The translations under genes were made by a program, and so were the position numbers. A model generated the notes under the pieces. That model had not been told where the DNA came from. It ran no database searches and was given only the letters and a program-made list of their open reading frames with translations. Positions 18,669-30,949 of a DNA stretch of 64,000 nucleotides are shown piece after piece. The stretch's first letter is position 1, and each line of letters begins with the position of its first letter. Source of the stretch: an uncultured Pseudomonadales bacterium (GTDB lineage Bacteria > Pseudomonadota > Gammaproteobacteria > Pseudomonadales > Azotimanducaceae); NCBI GenBank assembly GCA_905182155.1, contig CAJJAX010000011.1, positions 1 through 64,000 of the forward strand, given 5' to 3'.

Positions 18669-19526
18669 TTACTGAATCTGAATATTAAGTCGGAGTTTTT
18701 TCAACGCCGCTTGTTCAAGCTGGCGAACCCGTTCGGCAGATATGCCATAGTAGACCGCCAATTCCTGGAGCGTGACCTTCGGTTCAATCAACCAGCGCTT
18801 GGTGAGAATGTCTCGGGCACGCTCATCTAATTGCGCTAAGCCCTGACGCAATTGTCCCGTCTCGTCCGAGTGGGTATCCCGGTGCTCAACGATATTCGCA
18901 GGGTCAGAATCGGGTTGCGCCAAAAACTGTGAAGGTGAGGCAATAAAGGCATCTTCATCGTCTCCCTCGGGCAATTCGAAGGATGGATCCTGAGCACTCA
19001 GTCGGCCTTCCATTTGCAAAACGGTTTCAGGTTTGACGCCCAACGCCGCGGCAATATCCTGAACTTCTTGGTGCCTTAACCAACCTAAACGGTTTTTCTG
19101 GCTCCGCAAGTTAAAGAACAACTTCCGCTGAGATTTGGTTGTAGCCACTTTGACCATTCTCCAATTTTTTAAGATATATTCATGAATCTCTGCTTTGATC
19201 CAGTGCACCGCGAAGGAAACCAATCGCACCTGAAATTCTGGATTGAAGCGCTTCACCGCTTTCATCAGGCCAACGTTACCCTCTTGGATTAAATCGGCCT
19301 CAGACAAGCCGTAACCGGAATAACTTCGGGCGATATAAATCACAAATCGTAAATTTGCCAAAACCAATTGCCGGGCTGCCTCGACATCGCCAAAACCATG
19401 CAACCGTTCGGCAAGCTCACGTTCTTCTTCAACCGAGAGCACACTAATCGAGTTTACGGCGCGCACGTAAGCCTCTAGATTAGCGCCAGGGGAGGCGATA
19501 TTGATTGGTATTGGATAAGCGCTCAT
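18669..19526 (-). CDS. rpoH: RNA polymerase sigma-32 factor
   Basis: Heat-shock sigma factor. I chose ATG 19526 (MSAYPIPINIASPGANLEAYVRAVNSI), which aligns with known RpoH starts; an upstream in-frame ATG would add 11 residues. Region 2 reads LVLANLRFVIYIARSYSGYGLSEADLIQEGNVGLMKAV, followed by SFAVHWIKAEIHEYILKNWRMVKVATTKSQRKLFFNLR, the RpoH box that contacts core and FtsH. Region 4 is ILTKRWLIEPKVTLQELAVYYGISAERVRQLEQAALKKLR. About 285 residues, normal. ftsX-ftsE-ftsY lie upstream on the same strand, the classical order. Confidence 0.97.
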   Translation of the reverse strand: MSAYPIPINIASPGANLEAYVRAVNSISVLSVEEERELAERLHGFGDVEAARQLVLANLRFVIYIARSYSGYGLSEADLIQEGNVGLMKAVKRFNPEFQVRLVSFAVHWIKAEIHEYILKNWRMVKVATTKSQRKLFFNLRSQKNRLGWLRHQEVQDIAAALGVKPETVLQMEGRLSAQDPSFELPEGDDEDAFIASPSQFLAQPDSDPANIVEHRDTHSDETGQLRQGLAQLDERARDILTKRWLIEPKVTLQELAVYYGISAERVRQLEQAALKKLRLNIQIQ

Positions 19527-19560
19527 AGTCGATTTAAACCCTTGATTTCGGGGCCGCACA

Positions 19561-19589
19561 GTCTAACATCCGCGCCCATCTGGTGACAA
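19561..19589 (-). promoter_or_regulatory. Candidate sigma-70 promoter of rpoH
   Basis: On the minus strand TTGTCA (19589-19584) and TTAGAC (19566-19561) are separated by 17 bp, in the gap between ftsX and rpoH. The -35 is five of six to consensus and the -10 is four of six. rpoH in relatives has its own promoter in this gap. Confidence 0.45.
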
Positions 19590-19605
19590 TGATACGGTGA
19601 CCGGC

Positions 19606-20574
19606 TTATTTTGGTTGAATTTGCTTCAAATATCGCCAGACCGAGACCCAAGAGCCTAAGATCCCAAGCAACGCACCCAGTGCGAAAAGGGCCATCGATT
19701 CCCCGAAACCCAGCGCCTCTAGGGCAAAATTACTGCGGTAAGACTGAGCGAGACGCTCCACCGGCCCTGAAAGATACAAAAGGCTCAGTTGAACGATCAT
19801 CCAGGCCAGCAGCGCACCGCCAAACCCCAACCAGAAGCCGCGATAGATAAACGGCCGCTGAACAAAGCTGTCTGATCCGCCAAAGAGCTTCGTGATTTCA
19901 ATCTCGGCGCGCTGATTTTCGATGGTTAACCTCAGCGTGTTGCCAATAATCAAAATCACAGCGCCTGAAAAGAGCCCCCCCAAAGCGTAGAGAACCCGCG
20001 CCAAAATACCCAAGATCGCGCTTAATCGCTCAAGCCACGCGGCATCGAAGTTCACTTGGTCAACCCCCGCTTGTCCTTGAATTTGCTGCGCCAGGAGTTT
20101 GATACCGGCCCCATCTCGCTCCCTGGGCACGACTTCAATAATCCCAGGTAGCGGGTTTTCGGAAAAGGCGTTCAGAACATCCCCAAACCCAGAAAGACTC
20201 GAGAACTCCAAAAGCGCCGCTTGTTCTGTGATGAGCCGAACGTCCCGGACCGCCTTTGATGCGCGGAGCCTTTGCAGCAGACCCTGAGCGGTCTCACTGT
20301 CGCTGGGTACCGAGAGATAGACGCTCATTGCCGGCTGAATGACCTGCCGAGTGTCTGCCTCGGATAATGCTCGCAAGGCCAAGCTCAATAGAATCGGTAA
20401 GGACAAGGCAATACCAATCACGAGCCAGGTGATGAGCAATGCCCCGGGCTGAGCAAGCAACGTGGTGAGGGTACTTCGAAACAGCTGCCGATGGTGCCGC
20501 GACCAGGCTTTGAATCGATCCGAGCGATTGATCGGGGTGATTTGGGCGCCGGACCCGGCGGCGGATTCCTTCAT
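19606..20574 (-). CDS. ftsX: Cell division protein FtsX
   Basis: Membrane subunit of the FtsEX complex, which sits at the septum and controls peptidoglycan hydrolases through periplasmic activators. The 322-residue protein has a basic cytoplasmic N-terminus, a first membrane helix (LLITWLVIGIALSLPILLSLAL), a periplasmic domain of about 110 residues and three C-terminal helices, the FtsX permease topology. The motif AEIEITKLFGGSDSFVQRPFIYRGFWLGFGGAL is the FtsX coupling region. It overlaps ftsE by 4 nt. The frame is intact. Confidence 0.96.
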   Translation of the reverse strand: MKESAAGSGAQITPINRSDRFKAWSRHHRQLFRSTLTTLLAQPGALLITWLVIGIALSLPILLSLALRALSEADTRQVIQPAMSVYLSVPSDSETAQGLLQRLRASKAVRDVRLITEQAALLEFSSLSGFGDVLNAFSENPLPGIIEVVPRERDGAGIKLLAQQIQGQAGVDQVNFDAAWLERLSAILGILARVLYALGGLFSGAVILIIGNTLRLTIENQRAEIEITKLFGGSDSFVQRPFIYRGFWLGFGGALLAWMIVQLSLLYLSGPVERLAQSYRSNFALEALGFGESMALFALGALLGILGSWVSVWRYLKQIQPK

Positions 20575-21230
20575 GGCTCGATGACCCGACCGCCTTGGAG
20601 CTGCAAGCGCCGGGCGGGCATTGCCTCAACCAGTTCCAGGTCATGGGTCGCAATCAAGACGGTGACCCCCAACTGACTAAACTGCAAGAATAAGGACATG
20701 ATTTCACGACTCAGATCTGGATCTAAATTTCCAGTAGGTTCATCAGCAAGCAAAAGATTTGGCGCGTTAGCCAAGGCCCTGCAAAAAGCAACCCGTTGCT
20801 GCTCACCACCGGATAGGGTCTCGGGCCAATCACCTTCTCGGCCTGTTAACCCAACTTTGGACAGCGCGGCGCGAACCCGCCGACTAATATCCGCAGGCTT
20901 CATGCCAGCAATCAATAAAGGCAAGGCCACATTGTCGTAGACCCGCCGATCAAACAGCAACTGATGGTTTTGAAAGACCACACCTATGCCCTGTCTTAGG
21001 TCGGGTATTTTACGGGTGGGGAGCCGGCTGATATTTTGCCCGGCAACGTGAACCTGCCCCCTCGAGCTGCGCTCAACCCCGTTGATCAGCTTCAGCAAAG
21101 TCGATTTTCCGGCGCCGGAGGGTCCCGTCAAAAAGACAAACTCACCCGCCTCAACTGAAAAAGAAACATCCGACAGCGCTTCAAAACCATTCGGGTAGCG
21201 CTTGGAGACGTGATCAAAAACCAACATCAA
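20571..21230 (-). CDS. ftsE: Cell division ATP-binding protein FtsE
   Basis: ABC ATPase partner of FtsX. The 219-residue protein has FDHVSKRYPNGFEALSDVSF at the start, Walker A GPSGAGKSTLLKL, the Q-loop VVFQNHQLL, the signature LSGGEQQRVAFCRAL, Walker B LLLADEPTGNLD and the switch His in IATHDLELV. It overlaps both ftsY (upstream) and ftsX (downstream) by 4 nt, so ftsY-ftsE-ftsX is a coupled operon. The frame is intact and the composition matches flanking genes. Confidence 0.97.
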   Translation of the reverse strand: MMLVFDHVSKRYPNGFEALSDVSFSVEAGEFVFLTGPSGAGKSTLLKLINGVERSSRGQVHVAGQNISRLPTRKIPDLRQGIGVVFQNHQLLFDRRVYDNVALPLLIAGMKPADISRRVRAALSKVGLTGREGDWPETLSGGEQQRVAFCRALANAPNLLLADEPTGNLDPDLSREIMSLFLQFSQLGVTVLIATHDLELVEAMPARRLQLQGGRVIEP

Positions 21231-22186
21231 TCTGTCTCTTGTAAAATCGCGTCAACAAACAGTTCCGCATCAAACGGTTTCAAGTCATCCAACCCCTCAC
21301 CCACACCGACAAAGTGAATCGGCAGACCCAAGGCTTCGGTCAGCGCGAACACAACGCCCCCTTTGGCCGTGCCATCCAGCTTGGTCAAAACCAAACCCGA
21401 TACCGCGACATCACTCATAAAAGCTCGGGCCTGGGCAATGGCATTTTGCCCGGTGGTGGCGTCGATCACCAAGAGTACGCTGTGCGGCGCCGTTTCATCT
21501 TGTCGCCGGATCACGCGGACAATTTTTTCAAGTTCTTGCATTAAATTCTTTTTATTTTGCAAACGGCCGGCGGTGTCGGCAATCAACACATCGAACTGCC
21601 TGGATTTGGCCGCGGCCAGCGCGTCAAAGATCACCGACGCACTGTCGGCGCCGGTATGCTGGGCAATCACATCGACCCCGTTCCGCTCACCCCAGGTCTT
21701 GAGCTGTTCAACCGCCGCCGCTCGAAACGTGTCCCCTGCGGCCAGCAGCACCGAACGATTTTGTTGCTTAAAGTAGTGCGCTAACTTACCCGCGGTCGTC
21801 GTCTTGCCCGCACCATTGACCCCCACCATCAGGATCACCTGGGTGCCCGGCCCCGCAAGCGTCAACTCGGACGCCGTGCCCTTGAGTAAAGCCAGTAAAT
21901 GGTCTCGGAGCGCATTTTTCAAAGCCAATGCATCGGCTAGGTCTTTCCGCGCCACCTGCTGGGTTAATCGATCAATCACACCCCGGGTGACCGTGACGCC
22001 AAAGTCGGAGGTAATCAACAAGGTTTCAATCGAATCAAGCAAGGCTTGATCAATGACTTTCGCACCCAAAAACAACGCAGCCACTTGTTCAGAGAAGCCC
22101 CGTCGGGTTTTAGCCAGTCCCTGCTTCAGGCGCGCCAACAATCCCGGCTTGCCTTGGGTGGCCTGATCTGCAACATTGTCCATCAT
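21227..22186 (-). CDS. ftsY: Signal recognition particle receptor FtsY
   Basis: SRP receptor GTPase that docks ribosome-nascent chain complexes at the membrane. The 319-residue product is the NG core with only a short N-terminal extension; the long acidic A domain of E. coli FtsY is absent, as in many bacteria. GTPase motifs: GVNGAGKTTTAGKLA, AAGDTFRAAAVEQL, IADTAGRLQNKKNLMQEL, LTKLDGTAKGG and the closing FVGVGEGLDDLKPFDAELF. Starts at 22186 or 22183 (MM). It is divergent from rsmD, with nearly adjacent starts. Confidence 0.97.
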   Translation of the reverse strand: MMDNVADQATQGKPGLLARLKQGLAKTRRGFSEQVAALFLGAKVIDQALLDSIETLLITSDFGVTVTRGVIDRLTQQVARKDLADALALKNALRDHLLALLKGTASELTLAGPGTQVILMVGVNGAGKTTTAGKLAHYFKQQNRSVLLAAGDTFRAAAVEQLKTWGERNGVDVIAQHTGADSASVIFDALAAAKSRQFDVLIADTAGRLQNKKNLMQELEKIVRVIRRQDETAPHSVLLVIDATTGQNAIAQARAFMSDVAVSGLVLTKLDGTAKGGVVFALTEALGLPIHFVGVGEGLDDLKPFDAELFVDAILQETD

Positions 22187-22189
22187 TCA

Positions 22190-22801
22190 TTGACTCACTT
22201 ATGGTCTAGCCGTTTGCCGAACCCTTCTCAAACTTCAACCCTTCGAATTATCGGTGGTAATTGGCGCGGCCGCAAAGTTTCATTTACCCCAAGGCCCGGG
22301 TTGCGGCCCACACCCGATCGGGTTCGAGAAACGGTGTTTAACTGGCTGCAAGGTAAAGTCGGTGGTCGCCGGAGTCTCGAATTGTTTGCCGGGAGCGGCA
22401 TTTTAAGTCTTGAAGCGCTGTCTCGAGGCGCCGCATCCAGTACAGTTGTTGATTCATCAAAGGCGCTAACCCAACACTTTCGCACAATTTTCAATGACTT
22501 CCAGATCAATTCAACGCAATGCCGTGTTCATCAGCAAGATGCCTTCAAGCTAATTCAAACCAAACCCGTGCAACCCTATCATCTTATCTTTCTTGACCCG
22601 CCTTTCGACACCGCCCGATATTTGGATATTGTCCCCATGTTGCTCAAAAATGAGTTTCTGACCCCGGATGGCTTTCTCTATTTAGAGGCCCCCTCCGCCG
22701 AGGTGATTGCTGAAGTGGCGCATCAAGGGCTCACACTCTACCGGCAAAAGCAGGCAGGGCAGGTTCATTATGCGCTCCTCAATCAAGGATCACTGATTTA
22801 A
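22190..22801 (+). CDS. rsmD: 16S rRNA m2G966 methyltransferase
   Basis: Methylates guanine-966 of 16S rRNA with SAM. Family motifs: TLRIIGGNWRGRKVSF, GLRPTPDRVRETVFNWL, SLELFAGSGILSLEALSRGA and the catalytic LIFLDPPFD. There is no ATG in frame near the family start; TTG at 22190 is the likely initiator, with TTG 22214 as an alternative. The open frame continues upstream to 22046 but that part lies antisense inside ftsY, so I exclude it. ftsY/rsmD divergence is standard in gammaproteobacteria. Confidence 0.93.
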   Translation: MTHLWSSRLPNPSQTSTLRIIGGNWRGRKVSFTPRPGLRPTPDRVRETVFNWLQGKVGGRRSLELFAGSGILSLEALSRGAASSTVVDSSKALTQHFRTIFNDFQINSTQCRVHQQDAFKLIQTKPVQPYHLIFLDPPFDTARYLDIVPMLLKNEFLTPDGFLYLEAPSAEVIAEVAHQGLTLYRQKQAGQVHYALLNQGSLI

Positions 22802-22835
22802 TCCCGCCTCGGGGTGCGGTATTATTTCCGTCTGA

Positions 22836-24133
<1,298 letters not shown>

Positions 24134-24230
24134 AGCGCCCGGGTATCCGTTAGCTCGGTATCAGCTCGAGCGCGTGTGACACTCAAGGGTTTCTGCTACA
24201 TTTTGTCTTTCAAGGATTATCGCACAGCTC

Positions 24231-26207
24231 ATGAGTGAACATTTACTGGGGATCGACACCGGCGGGACCTTCACCGATTTTGCCTACCTACACAACGGCC
24301 AACTGATTACCCACAAACGGCTCTCAACGCCGGATCAACCAGAGCAGGCTATTTTTGAAGGCCTCACGGCCTTGGGACTGGATGCGCTCTGCACCTCTGG
24401 TCAATTAACCATCATTCATGGCACAACGGTCGCAACCAATGCCGCCCTTGAGGGTCGCGGTGCAAAAACCGCCTACCTGTGTAACCAAGGCTTGGGCGAT
24501 CTACTATCGATTGGTCGGCAAAACCGCGCGGACCTTTACAATCTTGCCGCAACGAAAAAAACGCTTACAGTGGATCAAAAAGCAATCTTTGAACTGGCGG
24601 TCCGGCGCAATGCTGCTGGCGAACTGATCACAGCGCTGCAGCCTGAGGCGATCAACGACCTTGAGGCTGCCTTGGAAGACGATCCGCCCGAAGCGCTGGC
24701 GATCAATCTTTTGTTCTCCTTTGTCAACGACACCGAGGAGCAGATCCTGAAAGCCCGATTCGGGCATCGATTCTTTATCAGCTTGTCATCAGAGATTTTG
24801 CCTGAAATGGGCGAGTACGAACGCGGCGTCGCGACTTATCTAAATGCCGCACTTGGGCCGATCATTGCACGCTACCTGGATCGACTCCAAGGAAAAATCG
24901 CACCCAGTCGCCTAACGGTAATGCAATCATCGGGTTTAACCCTTGCAGCGGACCAAGCCGCGGGTCAAGCCGTGCGCTTACTGCTATCAGGCCCCGCAGG
25001 CGGCTTAATCGGTGCGCGCGCGCTGTTAGCACCAAAGCAACTGATGACCTTTGACATGGGTGGGACCTCGACCGATGTGTCCTTGATTCATCGCGAGATA
25101 TCGATCGCAAAAAACATGCAACTCAATGGCTTGCCAATAGCAATCCCTGCAATTGACATCCAAACCATTGGCGCGGGCGGCGGCAGCATCGCTGAAATCG
25201 ATGCCGGCGGGTTGCTAAAAGTCGGTCCCCGCTCCGCCGGCGCGCGACCCGGGCCCGCTTGCTATAACCTCGGCGGCATTATGGCCACCGTCACAGATGC
25301 CAACGTCGTGCTGGGGCGATTACCGGTGAATCAGCCCTTAGCGGGGGGCCTATGGTTAGATTCTGAACAGGCCCATCAGGCCATTGCAAAACTCGGGGCG
25401 TCGCTGAATTTATCGCCGATCGAAACGGCCCAGGGCATCGTGACCCTCGCTAATGAAACCATGGCAGAGGCCCTAAGGCTGATCTCAATTCAAAAAGGGT
25501 TTGATCCAAAGGCCTTTATGCTCTGCTGTTTCGGTGGTGCTGGCGGATTACATCTGTGTGAGTTAGCGGAACGATTGGGGATGAATCAAACGTTGGTCCC
25601 CGCAGATGCGGGCGTCTTTTCAGCCCTCGGTATGCTCGCGGCAACACCGGGCCGAGAACTCACCCGCGCCGTTAATCTGATCGAGCAAGACTGTGATTCC
25701 CAAGACATCCGCAATCGCTTCGATCAAATGTTACGGCAAGCAAGAACCGCGCTCGCAGATGAAGGCGTGGATAACACAACCGTTCATCGATTTTTTGAAC
25801 TTCGATATCAAGGTCAAACTCAAACCCTGAGCGTGCCCTATCAAGACGACCTTCCGGCCGCCTTTACAGACTTTGTGGCGCAACACCAACATCGATATGG
25901 CCATCAACTCGAAGCCAACCTCGAGTTAGTGGCCTTACGGGTCAGAGTTGCCGGCATTCAGCGTTTAAAAACGCCTTTGCCGCCTGCCGTAACGCCCACA
26001 AATTCATCCGATCCGCTTCAAACGAGCCCCGAGGCAACCCGCCAGCAACCCTGGCAAGATCTCATCTCGGGCCACCCTTACGCCGGCCCAATGATTGTGA
26101 CCGCTGACCATACTTGCGTTTGGGTAAAATCCGGCTGGACGCTTGAAAAACTTGAGGCGGGGCATCTGCAACTCAGTCGAGGCGGGGATGCCTTAAATGA
26201 CCGGTAA
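24231..26207 (+). CDS. Hydantoinase A/5-oxoprolinase family protein (orphan HyuA)
   Basis: ASKHA-type ATPase family that hydrolyses cyclic amides such as hydantoins or 5-oxoproline. The N-terminal domain has GIDTGGTFTDFAY (residues 7-19) and IIHGTTVATNAALEGRGAKTAYL. The central domain has LLSGPAGGLIGAR, MTFDMGGTSTDVSLI, the long glycine loop TIGAGGGSIAEID, and GPRSAGARPGPACY. Later comes FMLCCFGGAGGLHLCELA. At 658 residues it is a little shorter than stand-alone HyuA (about 690). The usual HyuB partner is absent and a terminator follows, so the substrate is unknown; a regulatory or repurposed role is possible. Confidence 0.9.
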   Translation: MSEHLLGIDTGGTFTDFAYLHNGQLITHKRLSTPDQPEQAIFEGLTALGLDALCTSGQLTIIHGTTVATNAALEGRGAKTAYLCNQGLGDLLSIGRQNRADLYNLAATKKTLTVDQKAIFELAVRRNAAGELITALQPEAINDLEAALEDDPPEALAINLLFSFVNDTEEQILKARFGHRFFISLSSEILPEMGEYERGVATYLNAALGPIIARYLDRLQGKIAPSRLTVMQSSGLTLAADQAAGQAVRLLLSGPAGGLIGARALLAPKQLMTFDMGGTSTDVSLIHREISIAKNMQLNGLPIAIPAIDIQTIGAGGGSIAEIDAGGLLKVGPRSAGARPGPACYNLGGIMATVTDANVVLGRLPVNQPLAGGLWLDSEQAHQAIAKLGASLNLSPIETAQGIVTLANETMAEALRLISIQKGFDPKAFMLCCFGGAGGLHLCELAERLGMNQTLVPADAGVFSALGMLAATPGRELTRAVNLIEQDCDSQDIRNRFDQMLRQARTALADEGVDNTTVHRFFELRYQGQTQTLSVPYQDDLPAAFTDFVAQHQHRYGHQLEANLELVALRVRVAGIQRLKTPLPPAVTPTNSSDPLQTSPEATRQQPWQDLISGHPYAGPMIVTADHTCVWVKSGWTLEKLEAGHLQLSRGGDALNDR

Positions 26208-26234
26208 AAAAAAGGGCGATTTAATCGCCCTTTT
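26206..26234. terminator. Bidirectional rho-independent terminator
   Basis: GGGCGAT (26214-26220) pairs with ATCGCCC (26224-26230) around a 3-nt loop. Eight As precede and four Ts follow the stem, so it can end both the plus-strand HyuA gene and the minus-strand rpmBG operon. It lies immediately after the HyuA stop. Confidence 0.75.
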
Positions 26235-26249
26235 CCAGTTTTCAGAAGC

Positions 26250-26405
26250 TTATTTAATTTTGGCTTCTTTGTAGATCACATGCTGTCGAACCACTGGATC
26301 AAATTTCTTTACCTCAACCTTATCCGGATGAAGACGTTTATTCTTTGTAGTAGTATAGTAGTGTCCTGTTTCAGCAGAAGATACTAGTTTAATTTTTTCT
26401 CTCAT
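26250..26405 (-). CDS. rpmG: 50S ribosomal protein L33 (low-GC copy)
   Basis: Ribosomal protein L33 of the large subunit, 51 residues. The reading [20 protein letters not shown], then [21 protein letters not shown], is the standard gammaproteobacterial zinc-free L33. A GGGAG ribosome-binding site lies 9 nt before ATG 26405. It follows rpmB as usual. GC here is about 38% by count (26281-26400), well below the roughly 55% of the flanks, and the adjoining rpmB tail is duplicated, so this copy may derive from another gammaproteobacterium. Confidence 0.95.
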   Translation of the reverse strand: MREKIKLVSSAETGHYYTTTKNKRLHPDKVEVKKFDPVVRQHVIYKEAKIK

Positions 26406-26415
26406 AAGTTACTCC

Positions 26416-26695
26416 CTATACCTTTTCGCCGCGTCCACGGATTTCTGCTAAAACTTCATCGATCCCTTTCTTATCGACTTCTCAAATCAGCCAGCACTTT
26501 CTCAAGACCCAGCTTATCAATAATCCGCATCCCTTTTACAGAGACTCTGAGTTTCACGAATCGCTTCTCGCTTTCCAGCCAAAAACGATGATCGTGGATA
26601 TTCGGTAAGAATCGACGCCGATTCCTATTGTTCGCGTGAGAGACGTTATTCCCGGTCATCGGGCGCTTCCCAGTTACTTGGCAGACTCTAGACAT
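26416..26695 (-). CDS. rpmB: 50S ribosomal protein L28 with duplicated C-terminal tail
   Basis: Ribosomal protein L28. ATG 26695 gives [20 protein letters not shown], then [20 protein letters not shown] and [17 protein letters not shown], which is almost the complete 78-residue protein. The frame then runs into RSR and a stop at 26471. In another frame the DNA immediately encodes a second version of the same tail, [19 protein letters not shown], ending at 26416-26418. So two L28 C-termini of different sequence stand in a row, with the junction near 26480. The extra N-terminal open frame up to 26752 is leader, not protein. A promoter lies upstream at 26870-26898. Confidence 0.93.
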
Positions 26696-26869
26696 GTTTC
26701 TATCCTTTTCCGAGCGCTCAATTTCAAGCGCCCTACTTTGATTCGTGGGCAAGACTTTTGGGCTTAGGACCCAAAATTCACCACCCTTTACCGCTCTCCA
26801 GCCCGCTTAAACCGCCTTCGTCTCTCCTTTTAGGAAAAACGTGGAAGCTCTTAGACCTCAGAGCGCGAC

Positions 26870-26898
26870 TTTATACCAGAACCCTTAAGATTATTCAA
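26870..26898 (-). promoter_or_regulatory. Sigma-70-like promoter for rpmB-rpmG
   Basis: On the minus strand TTGAAT (26898-26893), a 17-bp spacer and TATAAA (26875-26870) match consensus at nine of twelve positions. It lies about 175 bp upstream of rpmB, giving a leader long enough for ribosomal-protein regulation. Confidence 0.6.
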
Positions 26899-27078
26899 TC
26901 TTGTTGGCCAACAAAGGCTTATCCGCCTGGCCCGTGACGGCGCATCGCTAGGGCTAGATTAAGGCCAGCGGTCGCATTGGCCAGCAAGGCAAGATTGCAA
27001 TCAACCCCAATCGTGCGATCCGCATGCAAAGCGGGTATTATCCCTTTTTTCAACGGGATGCGGTGACATTCGGCCGCT

Positions 27079-28308
27079 ATGATGATGAACAATCCACTCA
27101 TTAGTTTAAAAAACCGACGCATCCTGCTTGGGATCACCGGTGGAATTGCAGCCTATAAGGCGGCAGAACTCACTCGACGGCTACAAGATCAAGGCTGTGA
27201 TGTCAGGGTGATCATGACCCGTTCGGCCACCGAATTTATCACGCCGTTAACCATGCAAGCGCTTTCGACCCATCCGGTCCACCTCGATCTGCTGAATCCG
27301 GATACAGAATCGGTTATGGGCCATATCGAACTGGCGCGCTGGGCGGACCTTATTCTCATTGCGCCAGCTAGTGCTAACTTCATCGCGCGCTTTGCGAGCG
27401 GTCAGGGCGATGACCTGTTAACGACCGTATGCCTCGCAGCGCAATGCCCAGTCGCCGTGGCGCCAGCGATGAATCAGGCCATGTGGTCTAAGCCTGCGAC
27501 CCAGACCAATAGCGCAACACTGCTTCAGCGCGGCGTGCATATCCTCGGTCCAGACGACGGCATTCAGGCTTGCGGCGAAACCGGTGCTGGCCGTCTCATG
27601 GATGTCGATCAACTGATTTTCAGGGTCAGTGAGCTGTTCAACACGGGCCGCATGCAAGGGAAAACGGTGATGATAACCGCTGGCCCGACCCGAGAAGCCA
27701 TCGATCCCGTGCGTTATATCAGCAATCACAGCTCTGGTAAGCAGGGCTACGCCCTAGCCGCCGCCGCCGCGGATGCCGGCGCCCAGGTCATCTTGATTTC
27801 AGGACCCACGCACTTACCGGTGCCCGATCGAGTCGAATTGATCAAGGTGATCTCAGCGCAAGACATGCACGAGGCCGTCCAGGCACGGATCGCTTTGACC
27901 GATGTTTTTATCGGCGTTGCTGCGGTGGCGGACTATCGACCCAAGCTGGTTCAGCAGCATAAGATCAAAAAGGATCAAAATGGCCATCGAACCCTGACGC
28001 TCGAGCTCGTCGAAAATCCTGATGTCATCGCCGAGGTCGCAATGCGGACTGATAAACCGTTTACCATCGGGTTTGCGGCGGAGACCGAACATGTCGAAGC
28101 CTATGCCCGTAAAAAGCTCATCGACAAGAATCTCGACATGATTGTTGCGAATAATGTTGCCAATACCGACATCGGCTTTAATAGCGATGTGAACGCGATC
28201 ACGGTTTACTTTCAAGATCGTGCGGTCGATCTGCCAATGATGTCAAAGCGCGCCCTCTCAGAGCACCTTGTTGAGCTCATTGCACTGCGATTAAGCGAGG
28301 CGTTATGA
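27079..28308 (+). CDS. coaBC: Bifunctional phosphopantothenoylcysteine decarboxylase/synthetase
   Basis: Two consecutive steps of coenzyme A synthesis in one 409-residue polypeptide. The FMN-binding CoaC half has [39 protein letters not shown] and APAMNQAMW; the active-site region includes GETGAGRL. The CoaB half opens [33 protein letters not shown] and has VADYRP and the KIKK motif. Three ATGs lie in a row at 27079-27087. radC, usually between rpmB and this gene in E. coli, is absent. dut overlaps its end by 4 nt. Confidence 0.97.
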   Translation: MMMNNPLISLKNRRILLGITGGIAAYKAAELTRRLQDQGCDVRVIMTRSATEFITPLTMQALSTHPVHLDLLNPDTESVMGHIELARWADLILIAPASANFIARFASGQGDDLLTTVCLAAQCPVAVAPAMNQAMWSKPATQTNSATLLQRGVHILGPDDGIQACGETGAGRLMDVDQLIFRVSELFNTGRMQGKTVMITAGPTREAIDPVRYISNHSSGKQGYALAAAAADAGAQVILISGPTHLPVPDRVELIKVISAQDMHEAVQARIALTDVFIGVAAVADYRPKLVQQHKIKKDQNGHRTLTLELVENPDVIAEVAMRTDKPFTIGFAAETEHVEAYARKKLIDKNLDMIVANNVANTDIGFNSDVNAITVYFQDRAVDLPMMSKRALSEHLVELIALRLSEAL

Positions 28309-28745
28309 AGGTTCAAATTAAGCGCTGCCGAGACACGGCGCAATCACCCGATTACGAAACCGTCGGCTCTGCGGGCTTGGACCTTCGAGTCTGCATCGAT
28401 CAGCCGATCACCTTGCAGCCCGGCGCGACGAACCTTTTGCCAACCGGCCTTGCCATCTATCTCTCGGACCCCAATTATGCCGCGATGATCCTACCGCGCT
28501 CCGGGTTGGGTCATAAACACGGCATCGTGCTGGGGAATCTCGTCGGGCTGATTGATTCGGATTACCAAGGCGAGCTCATGATTTCTTGCTGGAACCGAAG
28601 CGAGGCCGCGTTTGAAATACAGCCTTTTGACCGAATCGCGCAACTGGTGATCGTGCCGGTGCTACAGGCTGATTTTGTCTGGGTGGACGAATTTGTTGCC
28701 AGCGACCGCGGTGACAAAGGCTTCGGATCAACCGGTCGAAGCTGA
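28305..28745 (+). CDS. dut: Deoxyuridine 5'-triphosphate nucleotidohydrolase
   Basis: Trimeric dUTPase that keeps uracil out of DNA and supplies dUMP. All five family motifs are present in 146 residues: [45 protein letters not shown] and the C-terminal glycine-rich [12 protein letters not shown]. Start overlaps the coaBC stop by 4 nt, giving translational coupling; coaBC-dut is the standard gammaproteobacterial pair. The frame is intact. algC, which follows in Pseudomonas, is absent; argB comes directly. Confidence 0.98.
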   Translation: MKVQIKRCRDTAQSPDYETVGSAGLDLRVCIDQPITLQPGATNLLPTGLAIYLSDPNYAAMILPRSGLGHKHGIVLGNLVGLIDSDYQGELMISCWNRSEAAFEIQPFDRIAQLVIVPVLQADFVWVDEFVASDRGDKGFGSTGRS

Positions 28746-28762
28746 TCCATTGGCTTGTGTAA

Positions 28763-30290
<1,528 letters not shown>

Positions 30291-30306
<16 letters not shown>

Positions 30307-30935
30307 CGCGCGCGATAGGCCAGCATTCCTGCTAAATCGACGTCGATCCCAGAATCACGAACATACGCAATAATTTCATCAAAGCACACCAAGCTGTAAA
30401 CCGGGATGTTGAACTGCGCCTGCACTTCCTGAATCGCGCTTTGGGTGCCTTGCTGACCCCGTTCCTGACGATCAATGGCAACGATCACGCCCGCCACCTG
30501 CCCGCCGGCATCGGTAATGAGTTCAATCGATTCCCGAATCGCGGTTCCCGCGGTAATCACATCATCAATGATAAGAACTTTGCCTTTCAGTGGCGCACCA
30601 ACCAGTGTGCCTCCTTCACCGTGAGCTTTCGCTTCTTTGCGATTAAAGCTGTAAGGAATATTTCTTCCAAGACTGTCATTAAGCGCAATTGCTGTTGCAG
30701 TCGCCAAAGGAATTCCTTTGTAAGCAGGGCCAAAAAGGACATCAAACTTAAGCCCACTTGCTTCGATTGCTTTTGCATAGAAAATACCTAATTGTGATAA
30801 ATGACTTCCAGAATTAAATAGTCCTGCGTTAAAAAAATAAGGACTAATTCGACCAGACTTAAGAGTAAATTCACCAAATTTAAGGACACCAGTTGCTAAC
30901 GTAAAATCTACAAAATCCTTTTGATACTGTTCCAT
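30291..30935 (-). CDS. pyrE: Orotate phosphoribosyltransferase, low-GC 5' half
   Basis: Adds orotate to PRPP in pyrimidine synthesis. The 214-residue protein has [50 protein letters not shown] and the PRPP motif [14 protein letters not shown]. The frame is open, but the first half (about 30620-30935) is strongly AT-rich: 30% GC by count over 30781-31020, against above 50% in the 3' half. This change in base use falls inside the gene and continues into the end of rph, so part of the gene may come from another gammaproteobacterium. It follows rph by 14 nt. Confidence 0.96.
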
Positions 30936-30949
30936 TGGTTATTCCTAAA

